From: Chloroflexota bacterium
Lineage (GTDB): Bacteria; Chloroflexota; Anaerolineae; UBA1429
DNA length: 21,908 nucleotides
Direction of reading: 5' to 3'
Assembly: GCA_012515695.1 (NCBI GenBank)
Contig: JAAYXX010000468.1
Location: forward strand, 1 to 21,908
Shown: piece after piece, positions 13,187 to 20,280 of the stretch
Layout: the number at the start of each line of letters is the position of its first letter
How positions within the stretch are numbered: the stretch's first letter is position 1
Notes under the pieces: model-generated
Told to the model about the DNA's origin: nothing
Databases searched by the model: none
What the model saw: the letters and a program-made list of their open reading frames with translations, nothing else
Translations under genes and position numbers: made by a program

Positions 13187-13414
13187 GCTCCCTCTCCCAG
13201 AGGGAGAGGGAGCGGCTGAGTACAGCCGAAGGTGAGGGCGATCGCGTCTCTCAATCCCCCTCATCCGCCCTTCGGGCACCGGCATGTATGCCGCTTTCTC
13301 CCCCCGGGAGAAGGCGGTAAGCGCGGCAATATGCCACCGGCATACATGCCGCCCTCGCCCCCTGGGAGAGTGCGGCATGCATGCCGGGCGGCTGGGTACA
13401 GCCGGGGGTGAGGG
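13187..13414. repeat. Large mosaic palindromic repeat block upstream of lgt
   Basis: Most of the 636-base gap 13057-13692 is repeat. In order: a CTCCCTCTCCC/GGGAGAGGGAG hairpin (13189-13212), a diverged GGCTGAGTACAGCC module (13213-13238), CCGCCCTTCGGGC, GGCATGTATGCC and its reverse complement GGCATACATGCC, the 55-bp repeat (13306-13360), GGCATGCATGCC (13374-13385) and the exact 26-bp GGCTGGGTACAGCC module (13389-13414). No credible gene is present. Confidence 0.75.
13306..13360 (+). repeat. 55-bp direct repeat, copy 2
   Basis: Identical to 11070-11124. Flanks differ: here the preceding hairpin carries an extra GGCATGTATGCC unit absent from the first copy. Confidence 0.92.
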
Positions 13415-13448
13415 TGGGTGAGGGCTGAAGGTGCCGGGCTGGTATAAA

Positions 13449-13540
13449 ACAAAATGCACTCAATTGCATTAGAAGCGCATAAACCCGTTTGAACGGGTTT
13501 CCTCTTTCCGCAGCCTGGGACATTCAGTCCCAGGTGAGGC
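13449..13540 (+). repeat. Stacked three-hairpin module, copy 2
   Basis: AATGCA/TGCATT (13453-13470, perfect), AACCCG-tttgaa-CGGGTT with a pyrimidine-rich tail (13482-13507) and CCTGGGAC-attca-GTCCCAGG (13514-13534). The first two hairpins are spaced exactly as in copy 1 (29 bases start to start) and the third is one base closer. The first stem is better paired here. It lies just upstream of the lgt promoter. Confidence 0.75.
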
Positions 13541-13555
13541 CGCCGTTTTGCGTTC

Positions 13556-13583
13556 TTGGCATCGGTGTTATTTACGCTATAAT
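13556..13583 (+). promoter_or_regulatory. Sigma-70-type promoter of the lgt-tldD-tldE operon
   Basis: TTGGCA (13556-13561), 16-base spacer, TATAAT (13578-13583). Transcription would begin near 13590 and leave a leader of about 100 bases before lgt. Confidence 0.78.
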
Positions 13584-13589
13584 ATGTTG

Positions 13590-13692
13590 TGTCGCTTGGG
13601 AGGCTTGGCGACATGCTCCTGCCGGGCCACCTGCCCCAAGGGCGCTCTAGCGACCCGTCGGCAATTGATTTGCGTGATTGTAGGAGAATACT
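13590..13692 (+). other. Potentially structured 5' leader of lgt
   Basis: The leader can fold with GTCGCT (13591-13596) pairing to AGCGAC (13649-13654) and the next bases TGGG/CCCA (13597-13600 with 13635-13638) pairing inside, enclosing a GGAG...CTCC hairpin. The AGGAG ribosome site (13682-13686) lies outside the fold. I do not recognise a riboswitch class; the structure may be fortuitous. Confidence 0.3.
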
Positions 13693-14616
13693 ATGCAACC
13701 GAATCCGGTTCTATTTCGCCTGGGCCCCGTCACGGTCTATTGGTATGGTGTGCTGATCGTTTCCGGTGCGATGCTGGCGGCCCACATTGCCAGCAAGCTA
13801 TCCAGCCGTAATGGGCACGATCCCGAGATTGCGTGGAACCTGCTGATCGTCGTCCTGTTCACCGGCGTGATCGGCGCGCGCGTCTACCATATCATCTCCA
13901 GTTGGGACTATTACCGCTTGCACCCAAACGAGATGTTTGGCCTGCAAATGAGCGGTTTTGCTATTTATGGCGCTGTTATGGGCGGTTTGGTGGGGCTATG
14001 GTTCTTTGCACGCCGTTACAAGCTGCGCTTCCTGGAATGGACGGACTATATCGCGCCCGGCCTGATATTGGCCCAGGCCATTGGGCGCTGGGGCAACTTT
14101 TTCAACCAGGAGCTATACGGCTTGCCGACTGATCTGCCGTGGGGTATCTACATCTCCCCGGAGCATCGGCTGCCGGAACTGGCGACCTACCAGCGTTTTC
14201 ATCCCACTTTTCTGTACGAGTCGGTGCTTTGCTTTGCGGGATTCGCCATCCTGTTATATCTGGCTCGCCATTGGCGCAAGGACCGGATGTACGGCAACAT
14301 CTTTTTCCTGTATGGGATCATCTACCCGGTAATTCGCTTCTTTACCGAGTTTCAGCGGCCAGACGCCTGGAAGATTGGCGGCCTGCCAGTGGCCCAGTGG
14401 ATTTCCATTGGCTGCGTGATCTTTTTCGGCTCGCTGCTGATTATCCGGCGCAAGCTGCGCCGCCCGAATATGGTGTATGTGCCGGGCACGCCCTGGACTC
14501 CCCCGCAGGAGGAAGCGAGCGCGTTGCAGCCCGCGACCAGCGAGGCTATTACAACCGAAGGGAAACAGGAACCGCCCAGCGGAGCAGGCAAGAAACCATC
14601 AGGGCCGGTTGATTGA
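13693..14616 (+). CDS. lgt: Prolipoprotein diacylglyceryl transferase
   Basis: Transfers a diacylglyceryl group from phosphatidylglycerol to the lipobox Cys of prolipoproteins, the first step of lipoprotein maturation in the cytoplasmic membrane. Seven hydrophobic segments are visible. Key motifs are VYWYGVLI near the N-terminus, GVIGARVYHII (58-68), the Lgt signature GRWGNFFNQELYG (131-143, with essential Arg132), FHPTFLYES and YPVIRFFTEFQRPD. The 307-residue length includes a Pro/Glu/Ala-rich hydrophilic tail of about 45 residues after the last helix (RRKLRRPN...), longer than usual and probably disordered. ATG 13693 has AGGAG six bases upstream. It is the first gene of an operon with tldD (32-base gap) and tldE. 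Confidence 0.97.
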   Translation: MQPNPVLFRLGPVTVYWYGVLIVSGAMLAAHIASKLSSRNGHDPEIAWNLLIVVLFTGVIGARVYHIISSWDYYRLHPNEMFGLQMSGFAIYGAVMGGLVGLWFFARRYKLRFLEWTDYIAPGLILAQAIGRWGNFFNQELYGLPTDLPWGIYISPEHRLPELATYQRFHPTFLYESVLCFAGFAILLYLARHWRKDRMYGNIFFLYGIIYPVIRFFTEFQRPDAWKIGGLPVAQWISIGCVIFFGSLLIIRRKLRRPNMVYVPGTPWTPPQEEASALQPATSEAITTEGKQEPPSGAGKKPSGPVD

Positions 14617-14648
14617 GCATAATGCCCGCAAGGGGCAAGGAGTTTTGT

Positions 14649-16010
14649 ATGGATCGCGAACAGATTATGGCGGCGCTCAAGGCCAGTCGCGCCGATTATA
14701 CCGAGATTCGGCTGGAAACCCGCCGATCTACCAAAGTAATCTTTCATGGCCGCCACCTGGAAACGGCGGACGTGACGCTGGATCAGGGGGGCATTGTGCG
14801 CTCGCTGGTTCGCAATGGCGGCTGGGGCATCGCCACGTTTAACGACCTGGGGAACCTGGCCCATCGGGTAGATCAGGCGTACCAGAGCGCCCGCGTGGTG
14901 CAGGGAGAGCCGGTCAAGCTGGCGGAGACGCAGCCCGTGCAAGACGAAGTGCGCGTCGCGCTGGCTACCGATTTCCGCCAGATCCCGCTGGAGCAGAAAA
15001 AAGAAATCGCCGAACGCTATAACGACATTTTGCTGTCGGGCGACAGAATCATTGACACGCAGGCCATCTACAGCGATACCTTTTCGACGGTGATCTATGC
15101 CAATTCAGAGGGCGCCTACATCGTCGAAGAGCGCCCGATGGCGGGGGTACATCTGCTCGCCACGGCCCGCGACGGGAACAATGTGCAGCGGGCCGCCGAT
15201 GGCCTGTCGCTCCCCACGGGATACGAAGAGATCCAAGACCTGGACGCGCTGGCCCGCGAGGTCGCGCAGCGCGCCACGGACCTGCTCTCTGCCGAGACGG
15301 TGGTGGGCGGCGTCTATCCGGTCATCTGCAACCCCAAGCTGGCGGGCGTGTTTGTGCACGAGGCGTTCGGCCACCTGTCGGAGGCAGATTTCGTCTATTC
15401 CAACCCTCAGGCGCAAGAAATGATGGTGCTGGGGCGGCGCTTTGGCCGGGACATCCTGACCATCGTGGACGACGGCACGCTGCCCGGCCTGCGGGGCACG
15501 CACCCCTATGACGACGAAGGCACGCCCACCCAGCGCACGGAACTGGTGCGCGAGGGGGTGCTGGTGGGGCGGCTGCATTCCCGCGAGACGGCGGGCAAGA
15601 TGGGCGAGCAAGTAACGGGCAACGCCCGCGCCACAGGCTATCGCTACCCGCCCATTGTGCGTATGACCAACACCTTTATCGAGCCGCGCGACGCCAGCTT
15701 TGATGAGATGATTCGCGACATCAAGCTGGGCGTGTACGCCTGTGATGCTATCGGCGGCCAGACCATGCTGGAGAACTTTTCTTTTAGCGCGGCATACGCC
15801 TATATGATCCGCGACGGCCAGATCGCCGAGATGGTCAAGGATGTGATCCTGGGCGGCAACCTGTTTACCACCCTGCAAAATATCGACGCCATTGGCAGCG
15901 ACCTGACTTTTAGCAAGTTGGGCACGTGTGGCAAGGGCCAGGGCGGGCTGCCGGTAAGCACAGGGTCGCCGCACATCCGTATTCAGAATGTGGCGATGGG
16001 TGGCCGATGA
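14649..16010 (+). CDS. tldD: TldD, metalloprotease subunit of the TldD/TldE (PmbA) complex
   Basis: Zinc protease subunit of the TldD-TldE heterodimer, which degrades unfolded peptides and, in some bacteria, trims modified peptides such as microcin B17 precursors. The 453-residue protein has the HExxxH zinc site H237-E-A-F-G-H242 (VHEAFGHLSEADFV), the downstream GTLPGLRGTHPYDDEGTPTQ loop and the characteristic C-terminus CGKGQGGLPVSTGSPHI. ATG 14649 is chosen because AAGGAG (14637-14642) is six bases before it; the longer in-frame TTG at 14613 overlaps the end of lgt and has no ribosome site. tldE starts at or just after the stop codon, indicating coupled translation of the two subunits. Confidence 0.96.
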   Translation: MDREQIMAALKASRADYTEIRLETRRSTKVIFHGRHLETADVTLDQGGIVRSLVRNGGWGIATFNDLGNLAHRVDQAYQSARVVQGEPVKLAETQPVQDEVRVALATDFRQIPLEQKKEIAERYNDILLSGDRIIDTQAIYSDTFSTVIYANSEGAYIVEERPMAGVHLLATARDGNNVQRAADGLSLPTGYEEIQDLDALAREVAQRATDLLSAETVVGGVYPVICNPKLAGVFVHEAFGHLSEADFVYSNPQAQEMMVLGRRFGRDILTIVDDGTLPGLRGTHPYDDEGTPTQRTELVREGVLVGRLHSRETAGKMGEQVTGNARATGYRYPPIVRMTNTFIEPRDASFDEMIRDIKLGVYACDAIGGQTMLENFSFSAAYAYMIRDGQIAEMVKDVILGGNLFTTLQNIDAIGSDLTFSKLGTCGKGQGGLPVSTGSPHIRIQNVAMGGR

Positions 16011-16030
16011 GCGAGAATCGCGGAGGTAAG

Positions 16031-17329
16031 ATGGATTTGTTGTCAGCAGTGCGCGCCAAAGCGAAGCAGGCAGAGGTTTACTCGGTCTCGTCCGAATCCA
16101 CCGAGATTCACTTTGAGGCCAATGAAATGAAATCGGCCACGGTGCAGGAAACCCAGGGCACAGCCCTGCGGGTAATCGTGGATGGGCGGCTGGGCTTTGC
16201 CGCGGCCAGCGGAACGGTCCCCGAAGGGGAGCTGATCGAGAACGCTCTGGCTTCGGCCCGCTATGGCGATCAGGTTCCCATTGTGTTCCCCGCCGCCGCC
16301 CCCGGCCCGGAGGTCAAGACCTACGACCCGGAACTGGCGAACGTGCCTATCCCCCGGCTGGTGGAGATCGGGCGGGAGATCATCGAGACACTGCGGGACA
16401 TTGACCCCGACGCCAAGATCGGCGTGGACATTGATCGGAGCCTGGACCGCTTTTCCCTGCGAAACAGCGCCGGCGCCGACACCGGCGACCAGTCGTCCAG
16501 CTTTGCGGTGGGCATTTCCGTGGAGCGGGTGCGCGGGGACGACGTATTGATGGTGTACGACTCGGTCTATGATATCGCGTTCAGCGAGAACTATCGAGAG
16601 GCGGTGCAACGCCTGGCCGACAAGGTTGAGCGGGCCAAGCGCCCGGCCAGGCTGCGCCCGGGCCGCATGCCCGTCATCTTTTCGCCTAGCGGGGCGATGG
16701 TGTTGGCCCTGCCCATCATGATGGGCGTCAACGGGCAGAATGTCCAGCGGGGCACGTCGCCCATGAAGGAACGCCTGGGTGAGCAGTTGTTCGACGCCCG
16801 CCTGACGCTATGGGACGACCCGACGATTTCCGCCCGCCCGCGCAGCAGCAGCCACGACCAGGAAGGGGTGCCCTGCCGTCGCAAGGCGCTGATCCACCAG
16901 GGCACGTGCGCCGAGTTTCTGTATGACCTGCGTACAGCGGCGATGATGGAGACGCAAAGCACAGGCAACGGCGCGCGCGGGCTGTTCTCCACGCCTTCCC
17001 CCTCGCCTTCCAACCTGATCTTCCAGGAGGGCGACCAGCCCCTCCGCGAGATGCTGGCCGGTATCGAGCATGGGCTGCTGGTGGAAAGCCTGCTGGGATT
17101 GGGCCAGGGGAACGCGATCAGCGGGGCTTTTTCCAATGCCATCGGCCTGGGATATCTCATTGACCACGGCGAGATTACAGGCCGGGTAAAGAACGTCTCC
17201 ATTGCGGGGAACATCTATGAGAACCTGCGCGAGATCGGGGCCATCAGCCAGGAGAACTACTGGGTGCGCGGCATGTTGAGAATGCCCTACATCCTCCTGC
17301 CGGATATGAAGGTAGTGGGCGAGGAATAG
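16031..17329 (+). CDS. pmbA: TldE/PmbA, partner subunit of TldD
   Basis: Second subunit of the TldD/TldE protease; family members lack their own zinc site and shape the substrate chamber. The 432-residue protein aligns in general layout with TldD: N-terminal ESTEIHFEANEMKSATVQE, GFAAASGTVPEGELIENAL, PVIFSPSGAMVLALPI where TldD has its metal helix region, and a C-terminal GRVKNVSIAGNIYENLREIG. No HExxxH is seen, as expected. ATG 16031 follows GGAGGT (16022-16027) closely. ATG 16007, which overlaps the tldD stop as ATGA, is an alternative adding eight residues. A strong terminator follows 27 bases after the stop. Confidence 0.94.
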   Translation: MDLLSAVRAKAKQAEVYSVSSESTEIHFEANEMKSATVQETQGTALRVIVDGRLGFAAASGTVPEGELIENALASARYGDQVPIVFPAAAPGPEVKTYDPELANVPIPRLVEIGREIIETLRDIDPDAKIGVDIDRSLDRFSLRNSAGADTGDQSSSFAVGISVERVRGDDVLMVYDSVYDIAFSENYREAVQRLADKVERAKRPARLRPGRMPVIFSPSGAMVLALPIMMGVNGQNVQRGTSPMKERLGEQLFDARLTLWDDPTISARPRSSSHDQEGVPCRRKALIHQGTCAEFLYDLRTAAMMETQSTGNGARGLFSTPSPSPSNLIFQEGDQPLREMLAGIEHGLLVESLLGLGQGNAISGAFSNAIGLGYLIDHGEITGRVKNVSIAGNIYENLREIGAISQENYWVRGMLRMPYILLPDMKVVGEE

Positions 17330-17356
17330 CGCCCCCCGGCAGTCGAACACCAGAAT

Positions 17357-17399
17357 ACAGGGGCAGGAACCACGAGAGGTTCTTGCCCCTGTTCTTTTT
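17357..17399 (+). terminator. Rho-independent terminator of the lgt-tldD-pmbA operon
   Basis: ACAGGGGCAGGAACC pairs with GGTTCTTGCCCCTGT around a six-base loop with a single mismatch, followed by TCTTTTT. It lies between the pmbA stop and the convergent MFS gene, which ends at 17404. On the minus strand the hairpin lacks a good T tract. Confidence 0.92.
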
Positions 17400-17403
17400 G
17401 CCG

Positions 17404-18732
17404 CTAGAAATCGGCGTCGGCCACGGCTTCCCAGGCGGTGGGAGCGGCCACCGGCTCGCTGCGACGCACCGCCAACATGCAGAGGAAGGCCAGCAGCATG
17501 AACACCGGCGTAAAGACAAACATCACCCGCACCCCGGCCAGGTCCATCAGCCAGCCCACAATGGTGGGGGAGGTGGAAGCGGCCAGCATGGAGAAAAAGT
17601 AATAGATGCCGGTATACGCGCCGATCTTGCCCGCCGGGGCCAGGTCGGCCACGATGGGCAGCGAGTTGATGTTGATGAGCGCCCAGGCGATGCCCGACAC
17701 CACCAGGGTCACCATGACATAAATGTTGTTGGTGGTAAAGCGCATGCCAGCCCACAAGGCGAACAACACGCCCAGCCCCAGCAGGATGGTGGGCTTGCGG
17801 CCAAAGCGCGTGGCGATGAACCCGGCGGGCAGCGCAAACACCAAAAAGGCCGCCGATAGGTAGGTGAGCAGGGAGGCCGCGCGGGCCACCGCTGCGTCGG
17901 CGGTCAGCGTGCCCGCCGCGATCTCCCCGGCATACAGCACTTCCTTGCCGTAGGAGGTCCAAAACGTCTCGATGGCGTTATAGCCCATGAACCAGCAAAA
18001 GATAGCCAGGCAAACGAACAGGGCGCTCTTGTCGCGTTGGCGCACAATGCCCGCCACATCCGCCAGCGTCGAGCGCAGCGATTGGCCCAGGCTGGGGCGC
18101 TGCACCTTGCCGCCGTCCGTCGCAACAGCCGCCACGTCCACCTTTGGCTCTCGAATGGTCAGCAGCACCACCGCTTCGGCCATCAATAGCACCACCGCCG
18201 CCAGAATAAAGGGCGCCGATTGTGCGTAGGCGAACAACGCCCCGCCGATCAAAAAGGCGATAGAAGTGCCCACCCCGCCCATCAGGTTGATGATCCCGTT
18301 GGCCTTGCTACGCAACGGCGAGGGGGTGATATCGGGCATCAGGGCCACCGTGGGCGTGCGGAAAATCGCCATCGCGATGTTCATCATCACAATCGCAAAG
18401 GTCATGAATGCGAACGTTGATGCAACGCGGGGCAGATTGAGGTGCAGCATGGGGATGGTCACCAGGAACAGGGCCGCGATGGGCGTGCCCAACAGGATGT
18501 AGGGCATGCGTCGCCCCAAACGGCTGCGCGTGCGGTCGCTCAGCTGCCCAATGTAGGGCAGCAGGGTGATGGCCAGGATGTTGTCGAGGGTCATCACAAA
18601 GCCGACCAGAGACCAGGGGAGATCGTACTCGCGCAAAAAGACGGGCACGAACGCGTTATAGACGGACCAGACAATAGAGATACCAAAGAAGCCGAAACCC
18701 AGCAAAAATGTGCGGATGTAGTCGAGCTTCAT
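17404..18732 (-). CDS. MFS transporter (SLC45/sugar-cation-symporter-like)
   Basis: Major facilitator superfamily secondary transporter with about 12 membrane helices in 442 residues. The loop after helix 2, GQLSDRTRSRLGRR (62-75) followed by MPYILLGTP, resembles sucrose/SLC45 and GPH-type sugar transporters, so a sugar or glycoside is a plausible substrate but not proven. The second half has the equivalent ATRFGRKPTILLG loop. The longest frame begins at 18762, but that ATG overlaps the -10 box of a consensus promoter and would lie upstream of the transcript start. ATG 18732, with a G-rich GAGGGGGGAG just before it, is therefore preferred. It is convergent with pmbA and has no co-directional neighbour close by. 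Confidence 0.9.
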   Translation of the reverse strand: MKLDYIRTFLLGFGFFGISIVWSVYNAFVPVFLREYDLPWSLVGFVMTLDNILAITLLPYIGQLSDRTRSRLGRRMPYILLGTPIAALFLVTIPMLHLNLPRVASTFAFMTFAIVMMNIAMAIFRTPTVALMPDITPSPLRSKANGIINLMGGVGTSIAFLIGGALFAYAQSAPFILAAVVLLMAEAVVLLTIREPKVDVAAVATDGGKVQRPSLGQSLRSTLADVAGIVRQRDKSALFVCLAIFCWFMGYNAIETFWTSYGKEVLYAGEIAAGTLTADAAVARAASLLTYLSAAFLVFALPAGFIATRFGRKPTILLGLGVLFALWAGMRFTTNNIYVMVTLVVSGIAWALININSLPIVADLAPAGKIGAYTGIYYFFSMLAASTSPTIVGWLMDLAGVRVMFVFTPVFMLLAFLCMLAVRRSEPVAAPTAWEAVADADF

Positions 18733-18760
18733 GCTCCCCCCTCGATGTATGTTGACGAGC

Positions 18761-18788
18761 ATTATAACAGGGCGGGGTGCGCTGTCAA
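18761..18788 (-). promoter_or_regulatory. Consensus sigma-70 promoter of the MFS gene
   Basis: Read on the minus strand: TTGACA (18788-18783), 16-base spacer, TATAAT (18766-18761), a full match to both hexamers. The last two bases of the -10 box are the AT of an ATG at 18762-18760, which rules that codon out as the start. Expected transcript start is near 18754. Confidence 0.88.
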
Positions 18789-18814
18789 TGGCATCACTCT
18801 AACTGTCTACACAC

Positions 18815-18850
18815 AGCAAACGCCAGGGGTATTATCCCCTGGCGTTTGCT
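18815..18850. terminator. Perfect 15-bp palindrome, terminator-like
   Basis: AGCAAACGCCAGGGG (18815-18829) and its exact complement CCCCTGGCGTTTGCT (18836-18850) around TATTAT. It lies 50 bases downstream of the small minus-strand gene and upstream of the MFS promoter. No T run follows the stem on either strand, though the arm itself ends in GTTTGCT; it is a probable terminator for the small gene. Confidence 0.6.
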
Positions 18851-18902
18851 ATATATCCCCCTTGGCCAGACAACCGGCGCAGTTGATGGCGCAAGAACGC
18901 TC

Positions 18903-19091
18903 TCAGGAATGGTTTGTGCGGCGCACCTTGAGCGAGTCGTTGAGGCATACGGCCACCAGACCGAACGCGAACCCCAGGATGACCAGGAACAAATCGCGGC
19001 TCGACGTCGCCACAAAGCCCGAAACGATAATCAAGAATAAGGACACCAAAACGCCGACCGCTACCGTAACCCGAATGTTCAAGCTCCGCAT
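18903..19091 (-). CDS. Small two-helix membrane protein
   Basis: A 62-residue protein with two hydrophobic helices (about 7-28 and 32-51), joined by a short loop with SSRD, and a basic C-terminus (KVRRTNHS). No family is recognised. It is believable as a gene because a strong GGGGAGGAA ribosome site lies seven bases before the ATG at 19091, hydrophobicity is arranged as two clean helices, and a perfect palindrome follows its 3' end. A TGCTATGAT extended -10 lies on the minus strand around 19160. Function unknown; such proteins are often small regulators or subunits of membrane complexes, but nothing here shows that. Confidence 0.65.
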   Translation of the reverse strand: MRSLNIRVTVAVGVLVSLFLIIVSGFVATSSRDLFLVILGFAFGLVAVCLNDSLKVRRTNHS

Positions 19092-19291
19092 GTTCTTCCT
19101 CCCCAGATTTATCCCTGGTCATAATGCCTGGCGCAATGACCCTGTTATCTGTTTGCCATCATAGCATTCGAAGGTTGAAATACGGTTTCTATCGGGTCTA
19201 GTTTGGTTTCAATTTTGCGATCAGGAATACTAGTATACAAAATGCCATATTTTCGCATAATATAGCCCAGATTCACCAATTGTTCCACCCT

Positions 19292-19966
19292 TCACTCGAC
19301 GACAATCAACCCCTGAAGGCGCTCAAAGGTAACAGGGCCTATTCCGTTCACCTCGGTGATTTGAGAGATGTCGGTAAAGGGGCCATAGGTCTCTCGGTAG
19401 TCGATGATGCGCTGGGCATACGCTGGCCCGATGCCGGGGAGGGTATCCAGTTCGGCCAGCGAAGCGGTGTTGATGTTGATTTTGGCGCCCGCTGCCGCGG
19501 CTTGCGGAGCCGCGGCTTGCGGGGCCGCAGATTGCGGGGCGGTAATCAGCGCGAGAGCCGCTTGCGTGGGAGATGGCGTAGGCCGCGACGGGGTGGGGCT
19601 GGGGGGCACGGGCGTGCCTATGCGGGGGATATACACCTGCTGGCCGTCGTAGAGGGGTTCGGCCAGATTCACCCGCTCCTCATCGGCGTCGGTTGCCAAT
19701 CCCCCGGCGGCTACGACGGCCTCGATCAAGCGGCTGGCCGGTTCCACCGCATACACGCCGGGCTGCCTGACAGCGCCGACCACATGCACCCGCATGGGCG
19801 CGGGCGTTGGGATGGGCGTAGTGGTGGCCGTGGGGACGGGGGTGGGCTGCGTGATGATGATTGGCGCAGGCCGGGGCCAGCGGTCGTACAGCACGTACCC
19901 CCCCAGGCCGAGAGCGTAGAGCAGAGAGAGGATTACATAGCCGCGATAGTTCGTCAATGTCTTCAT
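19292..19966 (-). CDS. ComEA-like membrane-anchored helix-hairpin-helix DNA-binding protein
   Basis: Surface-facing DNA-binding protein of the ComEA family; in competent bacteria ComEA binds incoming double-stranded DNA and passes it to ComEC. The 224 residues contain an N-terminal membrane anchor (about 9-27), a Pro/Thr linker, an SLBB domain (about 58-117, VHVVGAVRQPGVY... to DGQQVYIPRIG), a second Pro/Ala-rich linker with AAPQ repeats and a C-terminal (HhH)2 domain (about 162-224) beginning KININTASLAELDTLPGIG. The two hairpins are LPGIGPAYA and VNGIGPVTF. ATG 19966 is preferred to GTG 19972 because AGGTAGG precedes it at five bases. No comEC or other competence gene is in the window, so a role in uptake is inference. 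Confidence 0.92.
   Translation of the reverse strand: MKTLTNYRGYVILSLLYALGLGGYVLYDRWPRPAPIIITQPTPVPTATTTPIPTPAPMRVHVVGAVRQPGVYAVEPASRLIEAVVAAGGLATDADEERVNLAEPLYDGQQVYIPRIGTPVPPSPTPSRPTPSPTQAALALITAPQSAAPQAAAPQAAAAGAKININTASLAELDTLPGIGPAYAQRIIDYRETYGPFTDISQITEVNGIGPVTFERLQGLIVVE
19494..19538 (-). repeat. Tandem 3 x 15-bp repeat inside the ComEA-like gene
   Basis: Three adjacent 15-base units (19494-19508, 19509-19523, 19524-19538) with few differences encode the Pro-Gln-Ala-Ala-Ala linker between the SLBB and HhH domains. In-frame unit length means copy-number change would alter linker length without frameshift. Confidence 0.85.
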
Positions 19967-20002
19967 GCACACCTACCTTGTATGGACCACAAAGCGTGCA
20001 GA

Positions 20003-20036
20003 TAACAGGCCCTTCTTGGATGAGAAGGGCCTGTTA
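20003..20036. terminator. Perfect 14-bp palindrome between pepA and the ComEA-like gene
   Basis: TAACAGGCCCTTCT (20003-20016) and its exact complement (20023-20036) around TGGATG. It is downstream of pepA and 37 bases upstream of the ComEA-like ATG, both on the minus strand. No T tract follows on either strand, so it may act as a weak or factor-dependent terminator, or as an mRNA-end stabiliser. Confidence 0.5.
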
Positions 20037-20106
20037 GTCAGACAATGTGCGGCAAGGCCCTGATTATGCAAGACTCCAGGCGGCCACGGCGCGTAACAGC
20101 CATCAA

Positions 20107-20133
20107 GATGGGCGGCTAAAACCGCGGCAACCG
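20107..20133 (+). repeat. Dispersed GATGGGCGG...AACCG repeat, copy 2
   Basis: Close copy of 2723-2750, again followed by a GTCGCC-cttc-GGCGAC hairpin (20141-20157), then further short palindromes such as GCCTGC-gaag-GCAGGC and GCCATGCATGGC up to about 20230. The 20037-20280 spacer has no gene. Confidence 0.7.
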
Positions 20134-20280
20134 GTGTCAAGTCGCCCTTCGGCGACTGGCTCCCAAGCCTGCGAAGGCAGGCGCGCCATGCATGGCGATT
20201 GCACTGGCTGGTGCAGTTTCAGCTGCCTACGAAATGGCGAGTCCGCGCGCCACCGCGACCCGCCTTACATTTTGATGCGC

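Noticed and set aside
15105..15974. Long minus-strand open frame opposite tldD
   Set aside because: Antisense shadow; tldD has its zinc motif and a good start on the plus strand.
19280..20005. Plus-strand open frame opposite the ComEA-like gene
   Set aside because: Composition is Gly/Arg low complexity; the minus-strand frame has SLBB and HhH domains.
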